DNA from: a virus | DNA length: 64,000 nt | Strand: one strand, 5' to 3' | IMG/VR virus record: IMGVR_UViG_3300021379_000005 | Location: 1 to 64,000 of that record | Shown here: positions 9,122 to 20,000 of the stretch, in pieces | Numbering within the stretch: the first letter of the stretch is position 1 | Layout: the number at the start of each line of letters is the position of its first letter | Notes under the pieces: generated by a model | The model's database searches: none | What the model was told of the DNA's origin: nothing | What the model saw: only the letters and a program-made list of their open reading frames with translations | Made by a program: the position numbers and the translations under genes

Positions 9122-10309
9122 TTAGTACCATGTTTGAATTTCTGTGACTGTTCCGCCACCACCGCCGCCTTCACCTTCGGCTCCAGTACTGTCAATAATT
9201 CTTGCGCTGGTGTGACTTCTAGACCCAGATTGTAACTTGTTCAATTCGTTTAAATCGTAAGGAGTTAAATTACTGAAACTTCCTACTGAAATTCTTTTTT
9301 CTGTATTAAAGAATCCATCGTCTGGTAAGTTAGAAATAAGATCTTTTCTTGATGTGATACTTATTTGGTCAAAATAAACTAGGCGGCTTTGTTCGTCTAT
9401 AGTTTTTAATGTCAATCTTTCTGTTGGTAAAGTATTTGGTAAAATTTCTTTTGATACAGTTATAACATTAGTAGAGATTATATCTCCAACTTTAATGTTT
9501 GAATTATGATTGAATGTAGTAGACTCTTCATATTCTTCCACCATCAATCCTGCCGTTGGGACAGTTGTTGTTCTATCTGGATCAAACATATACATTGCAG
9601 AGTTGTTATCGAAGGTATATGTTCCTGCTGTAAATGTTCTTTCATAAACAGCTTCGTCTGATGAACTATCTTGAAGAATATTTCCAGCATTACCAATACT
9701 TGTCCAACCAGTTGTATCAACTGCGTTCCAGTTTGTCTGCCTTATCATATAAACGGTTGTTGTAAATGCAAAAGTAATATCAATTGCATCACTGGTATTA
9801 ATTTCTTGAGTTGCGACAAGTCCTTGTAAATCAACTCCAATATTTGATTGAGTATTCTGTAGATTATTATATGTAGTCCACCCATTTACTGGAATATACA
9901 ACTGCAATCCGTTCACTGCAATTCCAAGTGGTTGAGCCCAACTTGAAGACAATGTAATTCCACAGTTTGCAACACTTAAAGTATCAGTTGACGAAACTTG
10001 TTGATCTCCACCAGTAGAATTAATTGTGTAATATCCAAGTCCAAAGGTATGTGTATTTGGCGTTTCAAAGGGTGCGGAATCAGTTTCTACCAATAAAGGT
10101 AATGTTTCAAGAACAACCGAATGGTTTGGATTACTTCTTGAAACATTGATAGTTGTTATCGATTGATTTTCTGGGTCACCTACATATTTATCTGTTGGCA
10201 AGGAAGACCATGTATCACTAGTATCAGAGACATTTAGGTTGAATTTACCAAAATGTACTCCGATACCTTGTGTGTCTCCACCTTGTGACCTAATACTAAT
10301 TGCACCCAT
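9122..10309 (-). CDS. Unrecognised fibre-like virion protein
   Basis: 395 residues, MGAISIRSQGGDTQGIGVHF onward. Beta-rich and full of T, S and N, with FTAGTYTFDNNSAMYMFDP near residue 230, a segment NVITVSKEILPNTLPTERL, and a Gly-rich C-terminus (GEGGGGGG) ending in WY. ATG at 10307-10309, ribosome site AAGGTGA, 16-base gap to the 604-residue gene. No family recognised. Composition, position between two adhesin-type genes, and the aromatic end after a glycine run suggest a fibre or fibre-tip protein; the same kind of ending occurs in the 68-residue protein of cassette 2. Confidence 0.8.
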   Translation of the reverse strand: MGAISIRSQGGDTQGIGVHFGKFNLNVSDTSDTWSSLPTDKYVGDPENQSITTINVSRSNPNHSVVLETLPLLVETDSAPFETPNTHTFGLGYYTINSTGGDQQVSSTDTLSVANCGITLSSSWAQPLGIAVNGLQLYIPVNGWTTYNNLQNTQSNIGVDLQGLVATQEINTSDAIDITFAFTTTVYMIRQTNWNAVDTTGWTSIGNAGNILQDSSSDEAVYERTFTAGTYTFDNNSAMYMFDPDRTTTVPTAGLMVEEYEESTTFNHNSNIKVGDIISTNVITVSKEILPNTLPTERLTLKTIDEQSRLVYFDQISITSRKDLISNLPDDGFFNTEKRISVGSFSNLTPYDLNELNKLQSGSRSHTSARIIDSTGAEGEGGGGGGTVTEIQTWY

Positions 10310-10325
10310 TGGTTCACCTTAGTAG

Positions 10326-12140
10326 TTAAATCGAAACACTTGCTACAATATCACTCAATCCTGCACCAGTAATTACTACTGCCTGAGATACATCTGCAGT
10401 TGTAGATGTTGTTACTGTTGTAGATGTTGAACCACCACCAAAGTTCATAGTAGAACCATCAATTGTTAATGCAACATCAACTGCAATTCTATCTCCAGAT
10501 GCATTATATGCACTTATTGCAACGGTTGTGTTAATATCACTTCCTGCGTAATTATAGTTGGTTGCAGCAGGGGTAATACTAATTTTAACTGGAATAGAAG
10601 GAGTAATGATGTGCATTGATGCATAACTGTTGAACGAACCAACTTCAGTTGCCCAAATTCTATCGGTTGTATCTCTACCCAGTGATGTGAATTTGCCAGC
10701 ATATGTTGTAGTCAAAACCCATCCATCAACATTATTCCAGTTGAAGATATAAATTGCATTCTCGCCAATCACACCAAACATTGTTCTAGAATCATTTAAG
10801 AACACCATATTTCTTGGTGTTGCTGGAATTGTCACTGTAGAGTGATGCGTCAATTGTTTTGGATCTGCCGCATCCACTTGATATGTTACAACAGTTCTTG
10901 CAGTTGGTGTATTATCGTGACATTGATAGAAACCGTGAATTGGGAAAAGTGATAGATATCTATTTCCAGAAGAAACAAAAGTTTCATTATAGAAATACGC
11001 ACTCATATCAGACGAATCGCCCTGTCCACCTGTGTGGTTATTAAAGTGAGTAGAACTTGCATCACCAGTAATTGTAATATCAGAATTGTTGGTGAATGTA
11101 TCTGTAGATTTATCCCACTGATACCAGAATGGATGATAATTTAAGTTTGCATCAAGATATGGAACATAAAAGCACTTGTTTCCAGAGCTTGTTGGGTCAT
11201 CAAATGTGTGGGATGCCCATTTTACATGTCTACCAATTGTTGTTGTTGCTCTTGTACCACCATAGTTAGTTCCTGCAGCTGTTGGGGCAGTATTAAATCT
11301 ATGCAAATCAGTAGTTGTATTCGCACTCACATTGTGTTTTGTGATATACTGATCGTGATCGTTGTCTTGATTATTATACAAGTAAATTGGTTTACCATCT
11401 ACAGTAGACATACCGATATATTGAACACTATACGGAGCTCTCATGGTAGTATTCCAAGTATCGTTAGTATCACTATAGTCTAACATATAGTTTCTTCCCA
11501 ATCCCATGTGAGGTCTGGCACAACCCGAATCGTGTCTAACCTGTTGGCAGATATTAGAAACCCATTTTGTACCTACTTCTTCTTCAGTTGCCATTGTTGG
11601 GACGGTAATTTCACCAGACGAACCCTGCCCGTCATATCCCCAAGAAGTAGATGGTGATGCTTCATATAATTCTCTTGTTGGATTTAACCAAGAAATTTGA
11701 CGATACCAATTATAAAACATCGGACGGTTTTGCCAAACATAGAGGTCTGTGCCATCATCTGCAGTAATTCTCTGCATACCAGTTCCTCTTCTGGACTCTT
11801 CCATACTCAAATATTGAAAAAATGGAATATTCGTTACTCTGTGGTTTCCTACTGTGTTATCTTCTTGATTGCAATACGCAACTTCTTTACCAAGCGCCAT
11901 TGTCGATGCACCATCACCACTGCGTTGTTGGTAGGCATTATCATCGTTTCTATAAATGTTTTGGCCCCACAAAGAATCTTTTGCTTGGCCCGTGTACATA
12001 TACATAGAACCATTGAAGATAGGAGCAAGGGTTGATTTATTATGTCCTTCTGATTCTAAATAAATGGTGTTTGTGTTTGGATTAATGTCTTCGAACACTG
12101 AACACACATTTCTTTTACTTGCCTGTTTAATCTCTGCCAT
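10326..12140 (-). CDS. Adhesin-like protein with C-terminal Ig-like domain
   Basis: 604 residues. The first ~500 are rich in aromatic, N, D and H residues with repeated short hairpin-like pieces (KPIYLYNN, RYLSLFPIHGFY, AIYIFNWNN, RIWATEVG), as in a beta-propeller, though I could not assign blades. The last ~90 residues (IPVKISITPAATNYNYAGSD ...) resemble a bacterial Ig-like (BIG-type) domain. ATG at 12138-12140 with GGAG upstream; 12-base gap to the 75-residue gene. Likely a receptor-binding protein of cassette 1; the propeller idea is inference. Confidence 0.8.
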   Translation of the reverse strand: MAEIKQASKRNVCSVFEDINPNTNTIYLESEGHNKSTLAPIFNGSMYMYTGQAKDSLWGQNIYRNDDNAYQQRSGDGASTMALGKEVAYCNQEDNTVGNHRVTNIPFFQYLSMEESRRGTGMQRITADDGTDLYVWQNRPMFYNWYRQISWLNPTRELYEASPSTSWGYDGQGSSGEITVPTMATEEEVGTKWVSNICQQVRHDSGCARPHMGLGRNYMLDYSDTNDTWNTTMRAPYSVQYIGMSTVDGKPIYLYNNQDNDHDQYITKHNVSANTTTDLHRFNTAPTAAGTNYGGTRATTTIGRHVKWASHTFDDPTSSGNKCFYVPYLDANLNYHPFWYQWDKSTDTFTNNSDITITGDASSTHFNNHTGGQGDSSDMSAYFYNETFVSSGNRYLSLFPIHGFYQCHDNTPTARTVVTYQVDAADPKQLTHHSTVTIPATPRNMVFLNDSRTMFGVIGENAIYIFNWNNVDGWVLTTTYAGKFTSLGRDTTDRIWATEVGSFNSYASMHIITPSIPVKISITPAATNYNYAGSDINTTVAISAYNASGDRIAVDVALTIDGSTMNFGGGSTSTTVTTSTTADVSQAVVITGAGLSDIVASVSI

Positions 12141-12152
12141 TTTCTCCGCTCC

Positions 12153-12380
12153 TTAAAAGTTTTCTTTAAACCAAGTCACAACTTCGTCAACTGTCGCCCA
12201 AGACGCTCTTGAACCGTCACCAAGTGGATTCCATGGTTGGTCTGCAATTTTGATGGCCTCACCATCTACTACTTTTGAAACACTTGCATGTTGGCCATCA
12301 AGGTCTGCTGTGTAGTTTTCTGTTACTGTGATTTCGTTACCGTCCTCATCAGTGGTAACTTTATCAATTGTAAAGTCCAT
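12153..12380 (-). CDS. Small acidic protein, paralog of the 81-residue protein at 893
   Basis: 75 residues. Shares with the 81-residue protein the DEDGNE turn, QPW, DGSRA.W and the C-terminal DEVVTWFKE helix. ATG at 12378-12380 with GGAGATAACA. It follows the 559-residue cupredoxin-type fibre gene and has an exact late promoter at 12408-12415, and it leads a run of eight genes without another clear promoter down to 3301. Function unknown. Confidence 0.85.
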   Translation of the reverse strand: MDFTIDKVTTDEDGNEITVTENYTADLDGQHASVSKVVDGEAIKIADQPWNPLGDGSRASWATVDEVVTWFKENF

Positions 12381-12407
12381 TGTTATCTCCTATTATGTTT
12401 TTACTTC

Positions 12408-12415
12408 TATTTATA
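12408..12415 (-). promoter_or_regulatory. T4-type late promoter, exact TATAAATA
   Basis: Exact octamer on the minus strand. It overlaps the stop codon of the 559-residue gene (12411-12413) and has 27 bases between it and the ATG at 12380. It is the only clear late promoter for the eight genes from 12380 down to 3301. Confidence 0.8.
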
Positions 12416-14090
12416 CTTTTTTATATGTAAACTGCAGATAGAGGTCTTGGCCAACAGAGTTAGTTCCAATACTCGTAATATCAACTGTTAAATAATCCCC
12501 AGCATTCATTGTAAAAAATGGGGCAACAATATTTGTTGTTGTGGTATTTGGAGAAAATGAAACAGTTTTTACAGAAACTCCGTTATTCTTTACATCTATA
12601 CCTACAATATTATCTGCAGCGGTTCCAAGATTTGCTGAAATACCTGATATCTGTAAATCAAAAGGAGCATACCACCTTTTTGTACCAGTGATTACTTGTA
12701 AATCTCCGCCTTGATGCATGTTAATATTAAATACAGTTTCATCTTTAATCTTATCTGTTACTTGTGCAGTTGTTGGTTTGTCTGCAGTTTCAGTATTTAC
12801 TAGGTTCGCAATCTTTGATTGAAACTGAGAAGTAGAATCTAGGTATTCTCCCATGTCCTGCACTTTAAATTTTCCAGAAGAACCATCATAAACTAAACAT
12901 ACATTATCAATATCTGCAAGAGTTCTTTTAGGTCGTATTTCAACTGGAGTTGTGTGTCCGTCTTGATCGTGTTGGAAATATAAAACATAATTACCATCTA
13001 CATTTGTTTCTACTGCCAAGTCTTTAATTGTAATCATACCCCTCATAGGATTATGATTACCACACTGATAATATAATGTATCTGGTGCATCATTTGGAAC
13101 GGTAAATACCAAAGTTCCACTTTCATTTCTCGAACCTGTTACGCCAGAAGTGTATTCATCGACATAATTTCCTGCAGAATAATTAGTACCATCGTCTGTG
13201 GTTAAATAAAATGGATGACCAGAAAGTGATGAGTCTAAATTAAAAGTATATGTACCACCACGATAGAAGGGGCCAATATCTGGGTTATCCCCATGGGCAG
13301 AGCCCATGAATGTATATGCACCTGATGATACAAAAGAAACATTATATGATACACTAGGTGTATTTAAAGTTGGTAGTGTGATTGTAGATGGAACATTTAT
13401 GACAAGTCTTTGTACTTCTGTTGCATTTCCACCATTTATGTTTGGATTGGTAACTCCTGTCACACTGTCTGTAATTGTTGCCCATGAAACTAGATTATCG
13501 ATTCCTGCACCTTCTATCCATTTTAAATATATTTTATGAGTTTGAGTCATCGAACCATGAAGTTCATGTGCTGCAAAGTTATTGACTGTATAAGTTCCCT
13601 GATTATATAATGGAACATTTGATTGAACTAAATTAGTTATCTTAAGTCTACTATATGCAACTGATCCAGCTTCCCAAGTCCACTTCCAATGCATACCAGC
13701 GCCTGCATCTGGTGCATCTACATTTAATGTAAATATTTCATCTGATATTGTTACATCGATGTCAGATAATTCTTCTACTGCACTTGGAATTGTCGTGCCG
13801 TCAATAACAGTTCCAGCCGGCAACCCTAAAACTCCATTTTCATCCACAGACAAGGCAGTATCGCCCAAATAGATAGTGTTGCCACTCAAATAAATATCAC
13901 GGAATCTTTGTGTTGTACTTCCTAAATCATAAACTTCATTTGCATTTGGTAAAACATGCCCATTAACAACTGGTGGTGCGGTTGTAGATTGTTTTGCCCA
14001 TACACCTTTTGTAGAATTGTAAATATATACAATTCCATTTGCGGTAAAGTTGTCACCATTTGAGGGACTATCTGGAAAATTTACAGCCAT
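12411..14090 (-). CDS. Tail-fibre/adhesin protein with cupredoxin-like domain (copy 1)
   Basis: 559 residues: N-terminal FPDSPSNGD...NGIVYIYN module, one YDLGSTTQRFRDIYLSGN motif, the AAHELHGSMTQTHKIYLKWI domain, a cupredoxin-like domain (GHPFYLT ... YYQCGNHNPMRGM) and a C-terminal RWYAPFDL beta-domain. Parts are almost identical in DNA to the 692-residue copy: 50 bases at 13303-13352 equal those at 2078-2127. It lies 3 bases after the 3040-residue fibre gene, with GGAGAGATAATAA before the ATG at 14090, so it is probably read from the same message. Likely a fibre protein that attaches near the long fibre. Confidence 0.85.
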   Translation of the reverse strand: MAVNFPDSPSNGDNFTANGIVYIYNSTKGVWAKQSTTAPPVVNGHVLPNANEVYDLGSTTQRFRDIYLSGNTIYLGDTALSVDENGVLGLPAGTVIDGTTIPSAVEELSDIDVTISDEIFTLNVDAPDAGAGMHWKWTWEAGSVAYSRLKITNLVQSNVPLYNQGTYTVNNFAAHELHGSMTQTHKIYLKWIEGAGIDNLVSWATITDSVTGVTNPNINGGNATEVQRLVINVPSTITLPTLNTPSVSYNVSFVSSGAYTFMGSAHGDNPDIGPFYRGGTYTFNLDSSLSGHPFYLTTDDGTNYSAGNYVDEYTSGVTGSRNESGTLVFTVPNDAPDTLYYQCGNHNPMRGMITIKDLAVETNVDGNYVLYFQHDQDGHTTPVEIRPKRTLADIDNVCLVYDGSSGKFKVQDMGEYLDSTSQFQSKIANLVNTETADKPTTAQVTDKIKDETVFNINMHQGGDLQVITGTKRWYAPFDLQISGISANLGTAADNIVGIDVKNNGVSVKTVSFSPNTTTTNIVAPFFTMNAGDYLTVDITSIGTNSVGQDLYLQFTYKKV

Positions 14091-14093
14091 TTA

Positions 14094-17000
14094 TTATCTC
14101 TCCATTAGTAACCAACCTTGAGTTGTGTTATAATAAACTAACCCAAATGCGGCCCTATCCGTTTCTATTATTAGATTATCTGCAGTACCTTGAATATTGC
14201 TTCCATTCCTATTTATGGTTATATTATTTATAGAGGCATTACCTGTCGCATCAATTATTCTAATTTCATCTCCTTGTGTTGGTGAAGATGGAAGTGTAAC
14301 AATAACCGCACTAGAACTACAATCAACAAACAGTTTATCACCAGCACTTGCAGTATAATCTGCAGATTGTTCTTGCCATTGTGGCGTAGATGTTGAATTA
14401 TTTTCTCCAGAAACACTGACCCACTGAGAATTGGTGCCATCGTTGTAATAAATAAGAAGAGTAGCATACTGACTATCAAACCACATATCACCAGCACTTG
14501 GTGATGTTGGTGCAGTATCAGATACTGTTACTGAGGCGCCTCCGCCACCCCCAGATAAGGAGGCACCAATAAGATTGACCCACTGTTCTGATGAACCATC
14601 ATCATAGCGGAAATATAATGAACCATCTGATGAATCAAACCAAAGACTGTTTACAACAGGATTTGTAGGTGCAGTGTCAGATGAAATAATTGGTGAAGTC
14701 GCACCTGATGGGTTTGATTGAATCCACTGTGACGATGTTCCATCATTGAAGTACACATACATCTTTGTGTTTGCGGAGTTGAACCAAAGGTCGCCAACAG
14801 AAGGAGAAGAAGGTGCGGTGTCGGATACAGAAACGGAAGCTCCACCTCCACCGCCAGAAGCAACATTACCCGGCTTCCAAACAGAATTTACGCTATCCCA
14901 AATAAGTGCCTGTCCATCTGTGGGTGATGTTGTTGTTAAATCTACATCCGTTAAATCGTCTAACGCAGACGGTACGGATGGTTTATTTGTTAAACTATTA
15001 TAGTCTCCGTCAAATGCATCTGTAATACCATAACCAGCGATAGTTGTTGGGGTTCCAGTGAGAGATGCCCAAGTTCCATCAAATACTTCTGATACATTTG
15101 CAAGTTCAATCCATGAACCACCGTGGGCATAATATGCCTTACCAGTTGCATGGACATGTGCAAACATTCCATGGTAAGATGCAGCTGAAGGTAAATCTCC
15201 AATAGTTGCATACACATTAGAGAACAGAACTTTATTAGTTCCTAAATCTAAATCTTGTCCTTCAACATGTGAGCGAACCCTTGCGTCTGTATAGTAAAGA
15301 TTTGTTCCTTCAGAAAGGTCAGTTGTAGATTTTGTCGTTAACCAAGAATCGGCAGTTGTATTAAAATCAGTAATTGCAAGTTTAGTTCCAATCAAGTTGG
15401 TAATTGTAGTTGCAAAGTTTGGATCATCACCAAGAGCCGCAGCAAGTTCATTAAGAGTATCTAATGTTGTTGGTGCAGAACTCACCAAGTTTGCAAGTTC
15501 AGTATCTACATATGAAACAGTTGCAAATGGTTGTGCAGCTCCACCACCAGTTGTATGTACTTGAAGAGCACCAGAATGTTCAGTGATAACAATACCACCA
15601 AGAGTAATACTATTTCCACTTAGATACAAATCTCTAAATTTATGAGTTGAACTACCCAAGTCATATGTTACATCTGTATCGGGAATAATATGTCCAGAAA
15701 CATCACCAAGTTTTGTTTGAACTCTGGAATCTGTGTAGTATAGATTTGTAGAACCTTCAGTTAAATCGTCCGTATCTTTTGTTGCAAAATCTGTGTTGAA
15801 GTCTGATGTTGCATAACCAGAAATGGTGCCAGGCACAAAATTTGTGCCATTAAATACAAGAGTTTGTCCATTTGTAGGTGCAGTTGTGGTTGTATCTACA
15901 TCCGTTAAGTCATCAAGAGAAGTTTGTCCTGCAGAATTTACAGAACCAGAAGCTTCAATCCACTGAGAGGACGAACCATCATTATAGTAAACATAAAGTC
16001 TGAGATTACTACTATTAAACCACAAGTCACCCTCAGATGGAGTACTTGGTGCTGCATCTGAAAGATGCACACTAGATGCAACATTTCCTGCAGCTTCGAC
16101 CCATTGTGATGAAGTTCCATCATTGTAGTAAATATAAGTTTTTAGTTCTGAAGAATCAAACCATAAATCTCCGTCACTTGGATTTGAAGGCGCAATATCG
16201 GAAACATCAATAGAAGAACCACTGGCGGCCGCACCAGGCACCCACTTACTATTCGTATTATCCCAAACAAGTGCCTGCCCATCCGTTGGTGTTGTGGTTG
16301 AAGTATCTACATCAGAAAGGTCATCAATAGAAGAACCAGAAACAATATTCGCAGCTGCGATTCTTGCATCAACTCTTGCATCAGTGTAATATAGATTTGT
16401 ACCTTCAGTTAAATCTGTAGTTGTTTTGCCAGCAAATGCAGAATTAAATCTTGTCTGAGTATAATAAAGATTTGTAGAACCTTCCGAAAGATTATCTGTA
16501 GTTAGGCCAGATAGATCTTGAAGATATCTTCCATCCAGACTTACAGTTGCAGCGGTGGATGCATCATCTCTAGTAAGAGTTAATGTTCCATTTGTAAATG
16601 TTGCACTATTAATTCTTGAAAGATTTGTATCATCAAATAGAGGACTAAAATCAATAGTAAATGTTGTTGCATCATCTCTAGTGAATGTTGCAATACCAGT
16701 AGTTCCATTTAATGTACCACTTACTAATCTTGCAAGATTTGTATCATCCAAGTAGAGAGATAAATCAATATTTGTTGTATTACCATCTTCATCTGTATAT
16801 GTCAGAACATTTCCTGCAATTCCAAGTGAAGTCAGTGTTTCTGTCGCAATTCCTTGTGCGGTTAAATATGATTGAACTCTTGCGTCTGTATAGTAAAGAT
16901 TTGTACCTTCAGAAAGGACAGTTGTGGATTTCGTTCCAAAGTCCGTATCAAAGTCAGAAGAGTCATATGGATTAGATGCAGTAATTCTAGCATCAACTCT

Positions 17001-20000
17001 TGCATCAGTGTAATAAAGATTTGTAGAACCTTCTGAAACATCATCAGTATTAGTTGGTAGTTCAGATACATTTGCAAGTTCTACCCACTGTCCATTATGG
17101 GCATAATATGCCTTTCCTGTACCGTGTACATGTGCAAACATGCCGTGGTAAGATGAAGCACTTGGCAAATCACCAGTATTTGCATAAACATTAGAAAATA
17201 AGATCTTATTCGAACCCATATCAAGGTCGGCGCCTTGGATGTGAGTTCTAACTCTTGCATCAGTATAGTAAAGATTTGTACCTTCAGAAAGGTCAGTTGT
17301 GGATTTCGTTCCAAAGTCCGTATCAAAATCTGTACTTGTATAACCCGAAATAGTGCCTGGTACAAAAGTTGTACCATTGAATATGAGAGTTTGTCCATTG
17401 GTTGGTGCAGTTGTAGTCGTATCCACATCACTAAGGTCATCAAGAACTAAGGCACCAATATTTGTTGTCAGTGAATCTATTTGACTTTGTAAATTTAAAT
17501 CTGCCTGTTCTCTGTCATATACTTCATCATCTAAATCTGAAGAAATACTTGCAATTTGTGCTGTGACATATGAAGTTGTAGCATATCCTGTACCAGACAA
17601 ATAAGAGGCAACTCTTGCATCAGTATAGTAAAGGTTGGTATTACCTTCCGTTAAATCGTCTGTGTCTTTTGTTGCAAACCGTGTGTCAAAATATGAATTA
17701 ATTTCATTACCAAGATTAATAAATCCAAAATTACTATTTCCAGCGTCATATAATAAAACATCTCCACTTGCTGGTGTATCAACTGCATCTACATCCGATA
17801 AGTCTTGTATACTTGCAGTATTAATACGAGTATCTGCATATGTGTTTACTTCAGTTGCAAAATCGACTGGTAGAAATTCACTACCATCATACAGAAGGAA
17901 ATCTCCAGTCGCAATTCCAGTTGTATTTACATCATTCAATACTCCAATATTTGCAGCAGCAACTCTAGCGTCCGCCCTAGCGTCTGTATAGTAAAGATTT
18001 GTACCTTCAGTTAAATCTGTAGTAGACTTTCCAGAAAAGTCTGTATCAAAATCAGAAGAATCATATGGATTGGATGCAGTAATTCTAGCATCAACTCTTG
18101 CATCAGTGTAATAAAGATTTGTAGAACCTTCGGAAATGTCATCGGTAGTTCCAGACAATTCTGATAATTGATCTTTTGTTGCAATTGCAGAATCGACATA
18201 GGATTTTGTGGCCGCATCAGATGGGTCAGAAGGCGTTCCAACATTATAAATTCTAAATGCATTTACATTGATTTTACCACCAGTGTTAGCTTCTAGTTCT
18301 AAGTCAGTCTGTCCGTTGTTTGCTGGTAAATATTTTTGTCCATAGAAGAATGGTTGGCCACTATTATTTTTGATTGCCATACCAGCTGAGCCAGTCGCAG
18401 TTCCGACACCAAAGTATGCGTTATTTGTTCTTAACTGTATTCTGTCTGCAGCTGCATTCGATTCAAGATATGTTTCAACTCTAGAATCAGTATAATAAAG
18501 ATTTGTAGAACCCTCAGACAAATCATCAGTAGTTTTATTTGCAAGTGAGAGATTAACACCTGTTTGAATTGCAATTCTTGCGTCAACTCTAGCATCTGTA
18601 TAATAAAGATTTGTTCCCTCAGTTAAATCGGTGGTTGTCTTACCAGTTAACCAACTATCAGCAGTTGTATTAAAATCTGCTGTTGCAAGTTTTGTTCCAA
18701 TCAAATTAGTAATTGTAGTACTAAAGTTTGGATCATCTCCCAAGGCAGCTGCAAGTTCGTTTAGTGTATCTAATGTAGTTGGAGAAGAATCTACTAAGTT
18801 TGCAACTGCAGTGTCAACATAAGTTTCTGTTGCAAATGCTTCTGTACTGCCACTTGTAGTTACCTCAAGGGCCCCATTATTGTCAGATAATTGTAAAGTT
18901 CCAAGATAGATAGAACTTCCACTCAAATAAATGTCTTTGAACCTATTTGTATTGCTACCCAAATCATAAGTAACATTTGTATCTGGAACGATACTACCAG
19001 AAAGATTCGATAGATAATTTTGTACAGAGGTATTTAATGATGCAGTAGTTGCTTGATTGTTTGAATCACCAATAAAGATATTACCGTCATTTAGATTAGG
19101 TACAGCATTTGTGCGTCCTGCACCCATAATAACGCCGGCGCCGTTGGATGCATGAACTTTTGTGACACGGCCTAAGTTTTGTAATAGATTACTTTCACCA
19201 ACTGGAGGGGTATTTGTGTAACCACCACCGACTGCAACATAAATTGTGTCTCCTTCGTTGAACGCACTTGTATCAACTCCAGAAATTTTACCCATATGGA
19301 TAACAAATCCAGTAGCACCTGATACTAAATCTTGTTCTAAAACACCAACCGCTGGCATTGTAGTTGAACTACTTGCATCAGCTGGTGCAATTGTCATTGC
19401 ATTGCCACTTGTTCCTGTTTGATAAACAGGTGTGCCTTTAAGAATAGTTGACCCAGTTTGGTTTGTTACTTCAGTATGAATTGTGTCTAAATTTTCAAAC
19501 GATAACGTACCGCTGCCATCTGTCATAATAACTTGGCGATTTGTACCATCTGCAACTGGCAGACTATAACCATCTGCACTAATATTAGTAATATTAAATG
19601 TATTAGCGTTTAAGTTACCACCAAGTGTTGGAGTTATATCTTCAACAATTTCGTTTATACTAACAGCCTGAACCCTAGCATCTGTATAGTAAAGATTTGT
19701 AGAGCCTTCTGGTAAGTCGTCCGTAGAACCTAATGAAGATGCCGCAATTCTTGCATCAACTCTTGCATCCGTATAATAAAGATTTGTAGAACCCTCTACT
19801 AAATCGTCCGTGTCTTTTGTTGCGAATCTTGTATCAAATCTTGTATCAGTGTAGTAAAGGTTATTATTACCTTCTGGGATTGCATCCGTATCCTGTGCAA
19901 TACCCCCTGACGCCTCGACCCATTGTGCTGAGGAACCGTCATTGTAATATATGTACAGTTTAAGGTTATTATCGTTAAACCAAAGGTCGCCGTCTGAAGG

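Noticed and set aside
1186-14090. Host plastocyanin captured by the phage
   Set aside because: The cupredoxin-like domain is embedded in fibre architecture with no signal peptide and differs from plastocyanin in loop spacing; an electron-carrier role is not supported.
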